Part shown: piece after piece, positions 53,711 through 62,101 of the stretch | Layout of the letters: each line of letters opens with the position of its first letter | Numbering within the stretch: the stretch's first letter is position 1 | NCBI GenBank assembly: GCA_031292625.1 | Contig: JARLGU010000019.1 | Coordinates: 62,001 to 126,000, forward strand | Source: Capsulimonadaceae bacterium | GTDB taxonomy: Bacteria; Armatimonadota; Armatimonadia; Armatimonadales; Capsulimonadaceae | DNA length: 64,000 bases | Direction: 5' to 3' | Notes under the pieces: model-generated | What the model was told of the DNA's origin: nothing | Databases searched by the model: none | What the model saw: only the letters and a program-made list of their open reading frames with translations | Translations under genes and position numbers: made by a program

Positions 53711-54490
53711 ATGACGACATCGGATCTCATCGTCCTGCATTCGCGGCACGACCCGCATTGCGCGGCCGTGGTCGACAAGCATTTTGAAGGTTACATGACG
53801 CTCCAGTTCTCGCCAACGTCGGGCGTGTACGTCTCGTACGACGACGAAACGCATCTCTTGCACGGCGCATGGTTTTGGCCGGCCTACCCTGGTCCGCGGA
53901 TCCGTTTCGGTTGCGCGCCCGCCGTAAGCGAATGGGACCATCGCTACATCGCGTTCAACGGCGCACTCGCGCAGCGATGGATGGCGTCAGGGCTCTTCCC
54001 GCATCGGCCGCAACGCGCGCCATCGGGGCACAACTTCGAGGCGACGTTCGATGAGATGCTGGAATTAGCTCGCCTGCCGAATCGCTGGCGTCACGCCAAA
54101 GCCGTGAATCTCCTTGAAGGCGTGCTCATCGACCTTGCGATCGACAGATCGCAGGCTGCTATGTCCGAGGCGTGGTTGGAATCCGTAATCGAGCGGCTCT
54201 CGGGCGATTCCGACGGCTTTGAGCCGGACTATGCCGCAATCGCTCGCGACTGCGGAATGGCGCTGAGCACGCTGCGGCGGCGCTTCCGCGACGCAACGGG
54301 GACGCCGATCCACACTTTTGCGCTCCAGTGCCGAATCAACCGCGCCCGCGAGTTGCTTGGCGGCGCCGACACCCCGATCAAGGCCATCGCGGAGACGCTC
54401 GGATACCGCGACGTCTACTACTTTTCGCAGCAGTTTCATCACCTCGTCGGCGTGAGCCCTGGCGCATACAGGCGAAGTACGCAAAGCTAG
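53711..54490 (+). CDS. AraC-family regulator, module B
   Basis: 259 residues from ATG 53711 (an ATG at 53702 is also in frame). The N-terminal domain has DKHFEGYMTLQFSPTSGVYV and AWFWPAYPGPRIRFGCAP, which matches AraC-A; the C-terminal AraC domain is GMALSTLRRRFRDATG, then IKAIAETLGYRDVYYFSQQFHH. Divergent from PhyH-B. The BNR-type gene follows by 22 nt and is probably co-transcribed, so AraC-B may also sit at the head of a sialidase operon. Confidence 0.92.
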   Translation: MTTSDLIVLHSRHDPHCAAVVDKHFEGYMTLQFSPTSGVYVSYDDETHLLHGAWFWPAYPGPRIRFGCAPAVSEWDHRYIAFNGALAQRWMASGLFPHRPQRAPSGHNFEATFDEMLELARLPNRWRHAKAVNLLEGVLIDLAIDRSQAAMSEAWLESVIERLSGDSDGFEPDYAAIARDCGMALSTLRRRFRDATGTPIHTFALQCRINRARELLGGADTPIKAIAETLGYRDVYYFSQQFHHLVGVSPGAYRRSTQS

Positions 54491-54512
54491 ATTTTTAGGA
54501 AAGGAGTCCGTC

Positions 54513-56069
54513 GTGAGGCGATTCGCGTCATTTCCAATTACGAAATTTAAGTTCATCCTGACCGTGCTGATAATAAGCACGATCTGTTCGGTACATACGG
54601 ATGCCAGCCCTCTCGTCGTAAGCGGAACTGGCTTCACGATCTCCAAACTGATCGAGGGCGGTGAGGCATTTGTAAATAGAAATTACGTTTGGCGCAACTT
54701 ACCGGCATCGCTTGCCGGCTGGGATTTCACGGAACTCGCAGGAGGCGAGCCAGCGACGATCATCGCAAACGCATCTGAAGACGTGTGCATCTATATCGCA
54801 ACCGAGGATGTCAGCACCGGCGTCCCGGGCTGGGAACGCGTCGATGGCCTTCGTTTCGCTTATGACGACAAGAAGCATACGGCGCTCGCCGTATTCCGTC
54901 ATACATTCCGCGCGGGATCGATCGTTTCGATCCCGCAGCAAGGGTGGACAGGCGCCATCGTACTCATGCCGAGCCTGAGCGCCCTCGACAAGTCTGCTCC
55001 TGCTCCAGGCGTCGTCGTCGCGCATAGCCCTAAGGAAACGGCGGCCTATCTGGGCTCGCCAAGCATTGTGATTATGCCTGACGGCAGTTACATTGCCTCC
55101 CACGATCTCTTTGGGCCGGGAACCACAAGGGACGAGGCTCGGATCTATCGTTCCAACGACCGGGGCATAACGTGGACGATGATCGCTGATCTGCGCGGCA
55201 TCTGGTGGGCGACCCTCTTCTTTCACCACGACGCGCTGTACCTCATGGGAGTGGACCACGAAAACGGCCGCGTCGTAATCCGCCGGTCCGAAGACGGCGG
55301 CGTTCATTGGACGACCGCTACCGATTCGCGAACAGGCATGCTGCTTGCCGACCACGCGTATTGCTGCGGACCGGGGCCGGTAGTCGTATACTCTGGGCGC
55401 ATTTGGCGCGCAATGGAAGATTGGGGACCGGCAGAACCCGGCGCAAAGGGCTACCGGGCATTCGTCATGTCGGCTCCCGAAAATGCAGACCTCCTCAACG
55501 CATCGAACTGGAAAGCGAGCAACCGGTTGACATATCAGGCGAGCTGGCCGGGGACAAACTGGCTTGAAGGAAACATGGTGATTACGCCGGACAACCAGTT
55601 GGTCGATGTAATTCGAATTAACTCAGTTGAAGGCGAGACCGCCGCGATGATCCACGTCAGTTCCGACGGCGAAACACTCAGTTATGATCCGTCCACGGAC
55701 TTGCTGGCCTTTCCCGGAGGTGGCGCCCGGTTTACGATCCGCTACGATGCAGAAACACAGCTCTACTGGTCGCTCGTCAATAAACAGCAAAATCCGCGCG
55801 CTTACAGAAATATTCTGGCCCTCACATCATCGCCAGACCTGCGGCACTGGACCGTTGATTCCGTTATCTTACAGGACCCAGACAGCGTCTTCGTGGCATT
55901 TCAATATGTCGATTGGCAGTTCGACGGTCATGACCTCATCGCTCTCTCGCGCACGGCATACGGCGGCGCTCATAAAGCACACGACGCGAACTACATAACG
56001 TTCCACCGGATCGCCAATTTCCGATCCCTCCGGCCAACCCAAGCGACGCCGCGCGCGCTGGACAATTGA
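54513..56069 (+). CDS. Secreted BNR/sialidase-like protein
   Basis: 518 residues with a signal peptide (about 1-32, ILTVLIISTICSVHTDAS). GTG start 54513 with AGGAAAGGAG upstream. The bulk is a six-bladed beta-propeller of the sialidase/exo-glycosidase type with Asp-box-like RSNDRGITWT and RSEDGGVHWT, SPDLRHWTV at the C-terminus and SIVIMPDGSYIASHDLFG at the N-terminus of the propeller. Typical Armatimonadota and Planctomycete exported glycosidase; no proof of sialidase activity. Probably in one unit with AraC-B. Confidence 0.82.
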   Translation: MRRFASFPITKFKFILTVLIISTICSVHTDASPLVVSGTGFTISKLIEGGEAFVNRNYVWRNLPASLAGWDFTELAGGEPATIIANASEDVCIYIATEDVSTGVPGWERVDGLRFAYDDKKHTALAVFRHTFRAGSIVSIPQQGWTGAIVLMPSLSALDKSAPAPGVVVAHSPKETAAYLGSPSIVIMPDGSYIASHDLFGPGTTRDEARIYRSNDRGITWTMIADLRGIWWATLFFHHDALYLMGVDHENGRVVIRRSEDGGVHWTTATDSRTGMLLADHAYCCGPGPVVVYSGRIWRAMEDWGPAEPGAKGYRAFVMSAPENADLLNASNWKASNRLTYQASWPGTNWLEGNMVITPDNQLVDVIRINSVEGETAAMIHVSSDGETLSYDPSTDLLAFPGGGARFTIRYDAETQLYWSLVNKQQNPRAYRNILALTSSPDLRHWTVDSVILQDPDSVFVAFQYVDWQFDGHDLIALSRTAYGGAHKAHDANYITFHRIANFRSLRPTQATPRALDN

Positions 56070-56460
56070 ATTACATCTCAACGCCCATACGTATTGTAGC
56101 AATTCGCCCTCGTGCGATTAGAGCTTGAGATTCTTCTATACGAACGTTCAGTCACGCAATTGACGAGAGACGATCATCATGCGGCCGCTGCGCGCGTGCG
56201 ACGACCGATCTAAACGGGGGCTCTGAGGGCGCGCCCAATAATCCGCGCGCCGGCGATTTCCACGCTGAATTGCGATCTCGCAAACACGATAGCCTTGCAT
56301 GGCAAATCGAATGCGCAGCAGTCTGGGGAAGCAATCCATGCGAGCGGCGCGAGGGCCGCTTACGCTTTTGCGCGCTGTGGCTCGATCCAGGCGAAGGATT
56401 ACAATGTGCTATAATTACGTCATGTAATGATTTCCGCCTGTCGGTTATACCCCGAATGAT
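56070..56460. other. Intergenic region after the BNR gene
   Basis: No gene is supported. An extended -10 TGCTATAAT (56407-56415) points rightward toward the GntR-type gene and would give a leader of about 190 nt containing element B. Confidence 0.4.
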
Positions 56461-56603
56461 TTAGGACTTCCGCTTAACACTAACCCAGTTGGCAAGCCGC
56501 ACGCGAAGCGGTTGAAAAATGGCCCAGCGGCCAAGAAGCGTTCCGAAGTCCTTACCAATTTTGGGGTAACTACCTTCTTAACGCACAGCAAGAGAAAGTC
56601 CTA
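56461..56603. mobile_element. Element B, copy 2 (MITE-like, 143 bp)
   Basis: TTAGGACTTCCGCTTAAC at the left and AAGAGAAAGTCCTA at the right are imperfect terminal inverted repeats. The core GTTGGCAAGCCGCACGCGAA and TTGAAAAATGGCCCAGCGGC are nearly identical to copy 1. Its right end is 10 nt before the ATG of the GntR-type gene at 56613, so the element forms part of its leader and separates it from the -10 at 56410. Confidence 0.75.
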
Positions 56604-56612
56604 CGATCTAAC

Positions 56613-57668
56613 ATGCGCAAGTACGAACAGATTGGACGCCTTCTAAAAACTCGTGTACGACACGGCGACTACTACCTGAATGAGGTTCCGCCGGAGCGCG
56701 CGCTCGCGGCCGAGATGGGCGTTTCGTATATGACCGCACGCCGGGCTGTTCAAGCCCTCATCGACGATGGCTATTTATTCAGGCAAAGCAATGGCCGCCT
56801 CGCGGCGAATCCGGCGATCAGCGCGGAGGATAAGACGATCCAGGTTGCGGTTCTGCTGATCGGCGGGATCTTGCCTAACTGGGGCAGCTACGAGCTTGAA
56901 GCGGCGGCCAGAAAGGCCGGCGTCCGCCTCAGATCAGTACTTGCGAACCATTGGGAAGACCCAACGCTCATCGATGCCGTCAATAGCTTTAACGGCGCCT
57001 TCCTCTTTCCCTCGACAACCGCGATGCAGCCGTCCACGCAGGTCATCCAGAAGCTGAGTAATGCAAGAAAGCCAGTCATCATACTCGATGCGGACTGGTC
57101 AGACAAGGGATTTCCTTCGATCCAGCCGTTCCCGCCCACGGCGCTTGCCGGCGCTATGGATTACCTGGCATCGCTTGGACACACGAAGATAGACTGCTTG
57201 AACGTACAGCCGATCGATGCCACGGGCCTCCTGCGGATCGAACAGTGGCAAACATGGCAAGCCCAGCACAGCGCACTTGGCGAGCTGTTCAATCTGAATT
57301 TTCAAGGGCTCGTGTATGAAATGGCGCACGCCTTCATGAAGGCGCGGCTCGAAGAAGGCTATCGTCCGGAAGCGATCCTCTGTATCACGGTTCCGGCAGC
57401 CATCGGATCGTCGCGCGCGCTGTGCGATTTCGGAATTATGCCTGGCAAGGATGTCTCGTTGATCGCGGTGAACGGCGAAGAAGTGGCGGAGTTCGTGCGC
57501 CCCTCGATTACCGCGATCGAGCGCGCAAGCCTCACTCCTCCGCTCGTTAAGTGCATGAAGTGGCTGGCAGCCGGAGAAAAGTGGAGCGGTCCGCTGAACG
57601 TCGAAACGGACGAACCCCAATTGGTAATACGCGAGTCGACAATCCCCCCGCGCCTCGCCAGTCATTAA
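56613..57668 (+). CDS. GntR-family regulator with LacI-type sensor
   Basis: 351 residues. GntR winged helix at about 1-70 (YEQIGRLLKTRVRHGDYYLN, VPPERALAAEMGVSYMTARRAV) and a periplasmic-binding-like part about 75-345 (IQVAVLLIGGILPNWGSYEL, IILDADWSDKGFPSIQPFPP, ILCITVPAAIGSSRALCDFGI). A third member of the sugar-regulator group in the window, but a different subfamily from those at 38988 and 58075. No good Shine-Dalgarno site precedes the ATG. Element A copy 7 begins at its stop. Confidence 0.88.
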   Translation: MRKYEQIGRLLKTRVRHGDYYLNEVPPERALAAEMGVSYMTARRAVQALIDDGYLFRQSNGRLAANPAISAEDKTIQVAVLLIGGILPNWGSYELEAAARKAGVRLRSVLANHWEDPTLIDAVNSFNGAFLFPSTTAMQPSTQVIQKLSNARKPVIILDADWSDKGFPSIQPFPPTALAGAMDYLASLGHTKIDCLNVQPIDATGLLRIEQWQTWQAQHSALGELFNLNFQGLVYEMAHAFMKARLEEGYRPEAILCITVPAAIGSSRALCDFGIMPGKDVSLIAVNGEEVAEFVRPSITAIERASLTPPLVKCMKWLAAGEKWSGPLNVETDEPQLVIRESTIPPRLASH

Positions 57669-57921
57669 GTGCGTGTAACTAATCGGCGTTGCGAGAAAGA
57701 TTCAGGACGGCGCGCGCCGCATATGCGCTTTTCGCTCGCGCCTCGTCCACTGCGTCGATCGACAGGACCGCGTCGACACGCGTACGGCCTTTTGCAGCCT
57801 GCGTCCGATCCCAGCGCACATCGTAAAGCCGTGAAACCGCTTCGCCGACCCTTTTTCAAAAATTGCCCCGGCGGCAATGGCGCCGTCTTACAAGGTCTTT
57901 GGATTTTTTTGCAAACCCTCT
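57667..57921 (-). repeat. Element A, copy 7 (reverse orientation, full length)
   Basis: Starts at the TAA of the GntR-type gene and lies between convergent genes (56613 and 58075). One stem is ATTGCC-CCGGC-GGCAAT preceded by A5, with a sequence unlike other copies but the same pairing; the other end has GCGC...GCGC then TTTTC. The interval 57922-58074 shows no gene. Confidence 0.85.
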
Positions 57922-58074
57922 AACAGACCACGCTGCCGAGGTCCCTCCCCGTGGGAGCCGCGCTCGCTGGCCAAGCGGACAGGCGTCCTCCCAGCGCATC
58001 GGAAATCGATCCCCGCAATCAAGCGGATCGCGCCTGCTAAAGCACGCAAAAACTACGCGAAGGCGTCGGCCAGA

Positions 58075-59313
58075 CTAGCGTCCCCGGCCACCGGCGACGT
58101 AAGTCATCGTCGACGCGCGCGAAACCAGCTCCGAAGGCAACACCGCCTGCATGGCGAGGGAAGGATCGTTTAGCGAACGGGCGAGCAGCGCGACCGCCTC
58201 GCGACCGATGGCCTCCAGCGGCGGACAGATCGTCGTCAAACCAGCGACTGTCGCCTCGGGAAGGTCATCGAATCCGGTGATCGCGTAGTCGGTCCCGGCG
58301 ACGTAGCCTAAGTCTCCCGCGGCTCTTATGAAGCCATAGGCGTCGTATTCGCTCAAGGCGACCACCCCCTGCGCGGGCAATCCGCGCCGCAGAAGGCCGG
58401 CCGCTGCGACGTAGGCAACCGTCGTCTGATTATTGGCAAGGCGATCGCTCCTCACTGCGTCTTCGGATACGCTGTCATCGACCGATCGCACAAGAGCCTC
58501 GCGACCAACCCCAAACGCACTTGCCGCTTCAAGCGCTCCCTGCTCGCGCTGCCTCCACCCCGGCGACGCGCGCCCCGAAAAAATCAGGAGATCGCGGCAG
58601 CCCTTCCGGAACAGATGGCGCGCGGCCTGGAACCCCGCGTCGATTTGGCTAAACGTAACGCTGAGCCGATAGCACCGTGACGGCACCGGTCCGGCATAGA
58701 CGATCGGCACGCGCCGAGCCGCCGAAACGCTAAAGAGCTCTTCGACTTCCCGATCCGGCCGATCGATCACGTTGACGATGCCAGCCGCGCCCTGCCCCAT
58801 CAACGCATCTACGGCCCTCGCCAAAGAACGGTCGCTACTCGTCTCATTGCCCAGATCGAACGTCCGGCACATTCCGCCTCGTGCGGATGTCGCTCGCTCG
58901 ATGCCGGCGACAACCGGCGAGCGGTACCCATCGCGGCTATCCCGGTCGATGCGCCAGATTATGCCAACCGACAGTACCGGCAGCGCGAGCCGTTGCTTGT
59001 CCTGGGGCGGCGCGCCATCCTTTGGCGCATTTGCGCCTACGAACGTCCCCCGGCGTCCTTGTGCCCTGAGCGTGCCGTCTGACAGCAGGGGAGCGACGGC
59101 GCGCTGCAACGTATTGAGGTCTACGTTGTAATCGGCGGCGAGTTCGCGGCGACTTGGGAGAATCACGCCGTCGCCCCACTCCCCGGCAGCGACTCGCGCC
59201 CGAAGCTCTTGCTCGATCCGTTCGTACGTAGGGATTGCGGCAAGCCTTCGAGGGGTTGCGTTCGAGGGCGGCGCAAGGGCCCGATCATCGCTGGCAAACA
59301 AATTTTGATTCAT
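58075..59313 (-). CDS. GntR/LacI-type hybrid repressor, second copy
   Basis: 412 residues. GntR part about 30-95 (YERIEQELRARVAAGEWGDG, LPSRRELAADYNVDLNTLQRAV, GTLRAQGRRGTFVGAN) and LacI-type sensor about 115-405 (GIIWRIDRDSRDGYRSPVVAG, VVALSEYDAYGFIRAAGDLG, ITGFDDLPEATVAGLTTICPP). Clearly paralogous to the gene at 38988. It is divergent from the GH32 gene, so it likely represses both. ATG 59313 has a -10 box only about 8 nt upstream, so leaderless. Confidence 0.92.
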   Translation of the reverse strand: MNQNLFASDDRALAPPSNATPRRLAAIPTYERIEQELRARVAAGEWGDGVILPSRRELAADYNVDLNTLQRAVAPLLSDGTLRAQGRRGTFVGANAPKDGAPPQDKQRLALPVLSVGIIWRIDRDSRDGYRSPVVAGIERATSARGGMCRTFDLGNETSSDRSLARAVDALMGQGAAGIVNVIDRPDREVEELFSVSAARRVPIVYAGPVPSRCYRLSVTFSQIDAGFQAARHLFRKGCRDLLIFSGRASPGWRQREQGALEAASAFGVGREALVRSVDDSVSEDAVRSDRLANNQTTVAYVAAAGLLRRGLPAQGVVALSEYDAYGFIRAAGDLGYVAGTDYAITGFDDLPEATVAGLTTICPPLEAIGREAVALLARSLNDPSLAMQAVLPSELVSRASTMTYVAGGRGR

Positions 59314-59429
59314 ACACGTGTATTATGTGACGTTATGCGTATTTTGTCAACGAATATCTTATCACGAGCATAATAAGCGTAATCACTTGGCAAAAATTCG
59401 TTGACAAGCCATCGACGCCATGGTAGTAT
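59312..59429. promoter_or_regulatory. Divergent promoters with operator, GntR/LacI and GH32
   Basis: Two promoters are mirror images. Rightward: TTGACA 59401-59406, 17-nt spacer, TAGTAT 59424-59429. Leftward: TTGACA 59350-59345, 17-nt spacer, CATAAT 59327-59322. TTGTCAACGAAT (59344-59355) and ATTCGTTGACAA (59396-59407) are a perfect inverted pair. ATACACGTGTAT (59312-59323) is a 12-bp palindrome covering the leftward -10 edge and start codon, a likely autoregulatory site. Confidence 0.7.
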
Positions 59430-59500
59430 TGTATGCACTAAACAGTACTAAAAACGCCATTCCAAACAAGCTCTCCACCAGTCCCGCAAAGACTCAACTT

Positions 59501-61663
59501 ATGAGATTACTCTGCATCGCAATCCTCATGGCATGCCTCGGCGCCCCAATCGCGCAGGCCGCCAGCGATATCGTCATCGCGGACTTCGAGGGCGCCGGTT
59601 ATGGCTCGTGGACGGTCGTGGGGACAGCTTTCGGTTCAGGACCGGCGCATGGAGCGTTGCCTGGGCAAATGCCAGTAACCGGGTATGACGGCAAGGGGCT
59701 TGCAAACTCTTATCACGGCGGCGACGATGCAACGGGACGGCTGATTTCCCCGGAGTTCAAGATAGAGCGGCCCTATCTCTCGTTCCTGATCGGCGGCGGG
59801 GGATTCGCAGGCGAGACGTGCCTGAGTCTGGTTGTCGAAGGCGTTGTGGTGCGCACGGCGACAGGCCACAACACGCATCCTGGCGGCAGCGAACGACTAA
59901 CGCCCGGCGTGTGGGACGTCAGGGAGCTTCGCGGCAAGACCGCGCATATTGAGATCGTCGACGAACACAAGGGATGTTGGGGACACATCTGCGTTGATAA
60001 TCTAATTCAAACTGAACGGAGGCCGGTGCTCATGGAAACAAACGTAAAGCGGGAACTGACGGTCGAGAAGCGGTTATTGCATTTCCCCGTTACAACTGGC
60101 GGCGCAAAACGCAACCTGCAGATTCTCGCGGACGGCAAGATCGTTCGCGCATTCAGTGTCGAGCTTGCGGACGAAAAGCCGGAATGGTGGGCGCCCCTGG
60201 ATGTGAGCGCATGGCGCGGTAAAACCATAAGCCTGGTTGTCGACGAGCTTCCCGAAGGCTCCCATGCACTCAGCCTTGTCCAGCAAGGCGACGCCCTGCC
60301 GGGCTCGGAAGACCTCTACCGGGAAGCGTTGCGCCCGCAAATCCACTTTTCCGCGCAGCGAGGCTGGCTTAACGACCCCAACGGGCTCGTCTACTACAAC
60401 GGCGAATACCAGCTATTCTTCCAGCACAATCCATATGGCGTCGGCTGGGGCAACATGCACTGGGGACACGCCGTGAGCCGCGACCTGGTTCACTGGCAAC
60501 AGCAACCGGAGGCGCTCTATCCGGACGATCTTGGAACCATGTTCAGCGGAAGCGCCGTGGTCGATTGGCACAACACGAGCGGCTTCGGAGAGCCCGGGAA
60601 ACCGCCAGTCGTGCTCATCTATACGGCCGCCGGCAACCCGGTCACACAGTGCATCGCCTATAGCACGGACGGACGAACCTTCACTAAGTACGCCGGAAAC
60701 CCGGTATTGCCGAACATCTCCGGCGGCAATCGAGACCCAAAAGTCGTTTGGATCGCGGAGAGCAAGCGCTGGGTGATGGCGCTCTATGTCGAACGCGACG
60801 GGCGTCACACGATCCATATATTTACGTCGCCCAACCTGCGCGACTGGACACTCGCCAGCGTCGTACCCGGCGGAGGCGATAAGGACGGCTACCTTTACGA
60901 ATGCCCCGATTTCTACGAATTGCCGCTGGACGGCGACGGCGCGCATAAGAAGTGGGTCCTCTCGGCCGCCAACAACCAGTATGCAATCGGTTCATTCGAT
61001 GGAACGACCTTCACGCCTGAATTCAGCCGGCAATCGGTCTATCGCGGTCAGGGGTTCTACGCGCCGCAAACGTACAGCGACGAGCCCAAGCAGCGGCGCG
61101 TGCAGATCGGATGGTTGCAGGCAGGCGCACAGGGAATGCCGTTCAGCCAGTGCATGTCGCTTCCGCACGTCATAACCCTGCGAACGACTCCCGACGGCCC
61201 GAGGCTGAATTATCAACCCGCCCCCGAGCTAGCGGAGCTACGCACGACGACCGTCCGCGCCAAAAGCGCTGTGGTCAAACCGGGCGACGCGAACCCGCTT
61301 GCCAACGTAAGAGGCGAAATGCTGGAGATCGACGCAACCTTCACGCCGGCCCCACAAAGCATCGTCACGTTCGACGTCCGAGGGATCCCGGTCGTTTACG
61401 ACGCCGCCAAGCAAGAGGTCGTCGTCGCCGGACACGCCGCATCGGCTCCATTGGTAAACGGCAAGCAGACGCTCGTCATCTACGCGGACCGGACGGCATA
61501 CGAGATCTTTGCCAGCGACGGCTTCAGCTATGCGCCCATGCCAGTCTATCCGAAGGCGGACGCTCTCGGCGTGGTGGTTTCGGTAAAGGGCGGCAGCGCG
61601 AAGTTTGAGAAACTGGAAGCGCATGAATTGAAGTCGATCTGGCAGGATGGCGATGTTCGTTAG
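59501..61663 (+). CDS. Secreted GH32 fructan hydrolase
   Basis: 720 residues from ATG 59501, where a signal peptide begins (MRLLCIAILMACLGAPIAQA); the -10 box at 59424 rules out the ATG at 59420. Residues about 25-270 form two extra beta-rich modules (VVGTAFGSGPAHGALPG, LIGGGGFAGETCLSLVVEG). The GH32 catalytic part has WLNDPNGLVYYNGEYQLFFQ with the nucleophile Asp near 291, RDPKVVW near 410 (transition-state Asp) and YECPDFYELP with the acid/base Glu near 466. It probably releases fructose from levan, inulin or sucrose. Divergent from the repressor at 58075. Confidence 0.93.
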   Translation: MRLLCIAILMACLGAPIAQAASDIVIADFEGAGYGSWTVVGTAFGSGPAHGALPGQMPVTGYDGKGLANSYHGGDDATGRLISPEFKIERPYLSFLIGGGGFAGETCLSLVVEGVVVRTATGHNTHPGGSERLTPGVWDVRELRGKTAHIEIVDEHKGCWGHICVDNLIQTERRPVLMETNVKRELTVEKRLLHFPVTTGGAKRNLQILADGKIVRAFSVELADEKPEWWAPLDVSAWRGKTISLVVDELPEGSHALSLVQQGDALPGSEDLYREALRPQIHFSAQRGWLNDPNGLVYYNGEYQLFFQHNPYGVGWGNMHWGHAVSRDLVHWQQQPEALYPDDLGTMFSGSAVVDWHNTSGFGEPGKPPVVLIYTAAGNPVTQCIAYSTDGRTFTKYAGNPVLPNISGGNRDPKVVWIAESKRWVMALYVERDGRHTIHIFTSPNLRDWTLASVVPGGGDKDGYLYECPDFYELPLDGDGAHKKWVLSAANNQYAIGSFDGTTFTPEFSRQSVYRGQGFYAPQTYSDEPKQRRVQIGWLQAGAQGMPFSQCMSLPHVITLRTTPDGPRLNYQPAPELAELRTTTVRAKSAVVKPGDANPLANVRGEMLEIDATFTPAPQSIVTFDVRGIPVVYDAAKQEVVVAGHAASAPLVNGKQTLVIYADRTAYEIFASDGFSYAPMPVYPKADALGVVVSVKGGSAKFEKLEAHELKSIWQDGDVR

Positions 61664-62101
61664 GGCGACACTTCCAATCATGACGCCAGCGATTTGTGAT
61701 TGCTGGGCTTCGCGAAATGCGTCGCGATTTTGTTCACCGAGCCGATGAACGAGAACGGATCCGTTTCCGGAAGGCCGTGTCAACACGCGCACGGCCTTTT
61801 GCCGCCATCGTCCGATCCCAGCGAACATCGTGAAGCAGTGAAAGCGCTGTGACGGCCCTTTTGCAATAAACGGCCACGGCGGCCGGAAAACCGTCTTAAA
61901 AGACATTGCGATTCGCAGCCTCTGAGCGAATCAGCGCCCGTGCGCGGCGGCGCGCCAAATACGCGGCTGTTCAGGCTGACGAATACGACGTGTGCGCTGT
62001 TCGGTCCGATCGTCCGGCATTTGAAGGGAGCGGCAACCAGATGTGCGGAGGCGCGGCCATTCCGCTCCGGGAAAGGCCGCGCCTCTGCATTGGATGCGAC
62101 G
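61664..62101. other. Intergenic region with element A copy 8
   Basis: 438 nt between the convergent GH32 and MCP genes, including element A copy 8 at 61774-61923. Open frames in 61906-62240 are antisense to the MCP gene and not supported. Confidence 0.4.
61774..61923 (-). repeat. Element A, copy 8 (one end kept)
   Basis: CCGTGTCAACACGCGCACGG followed by the CCGATCCCAGCGAACATCGT core, then CGGCC-ACGGC-GGCCG. The other terminus is missing. It lies between convergent genes, as do copies 3 and 7. Confidence 0.75.
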
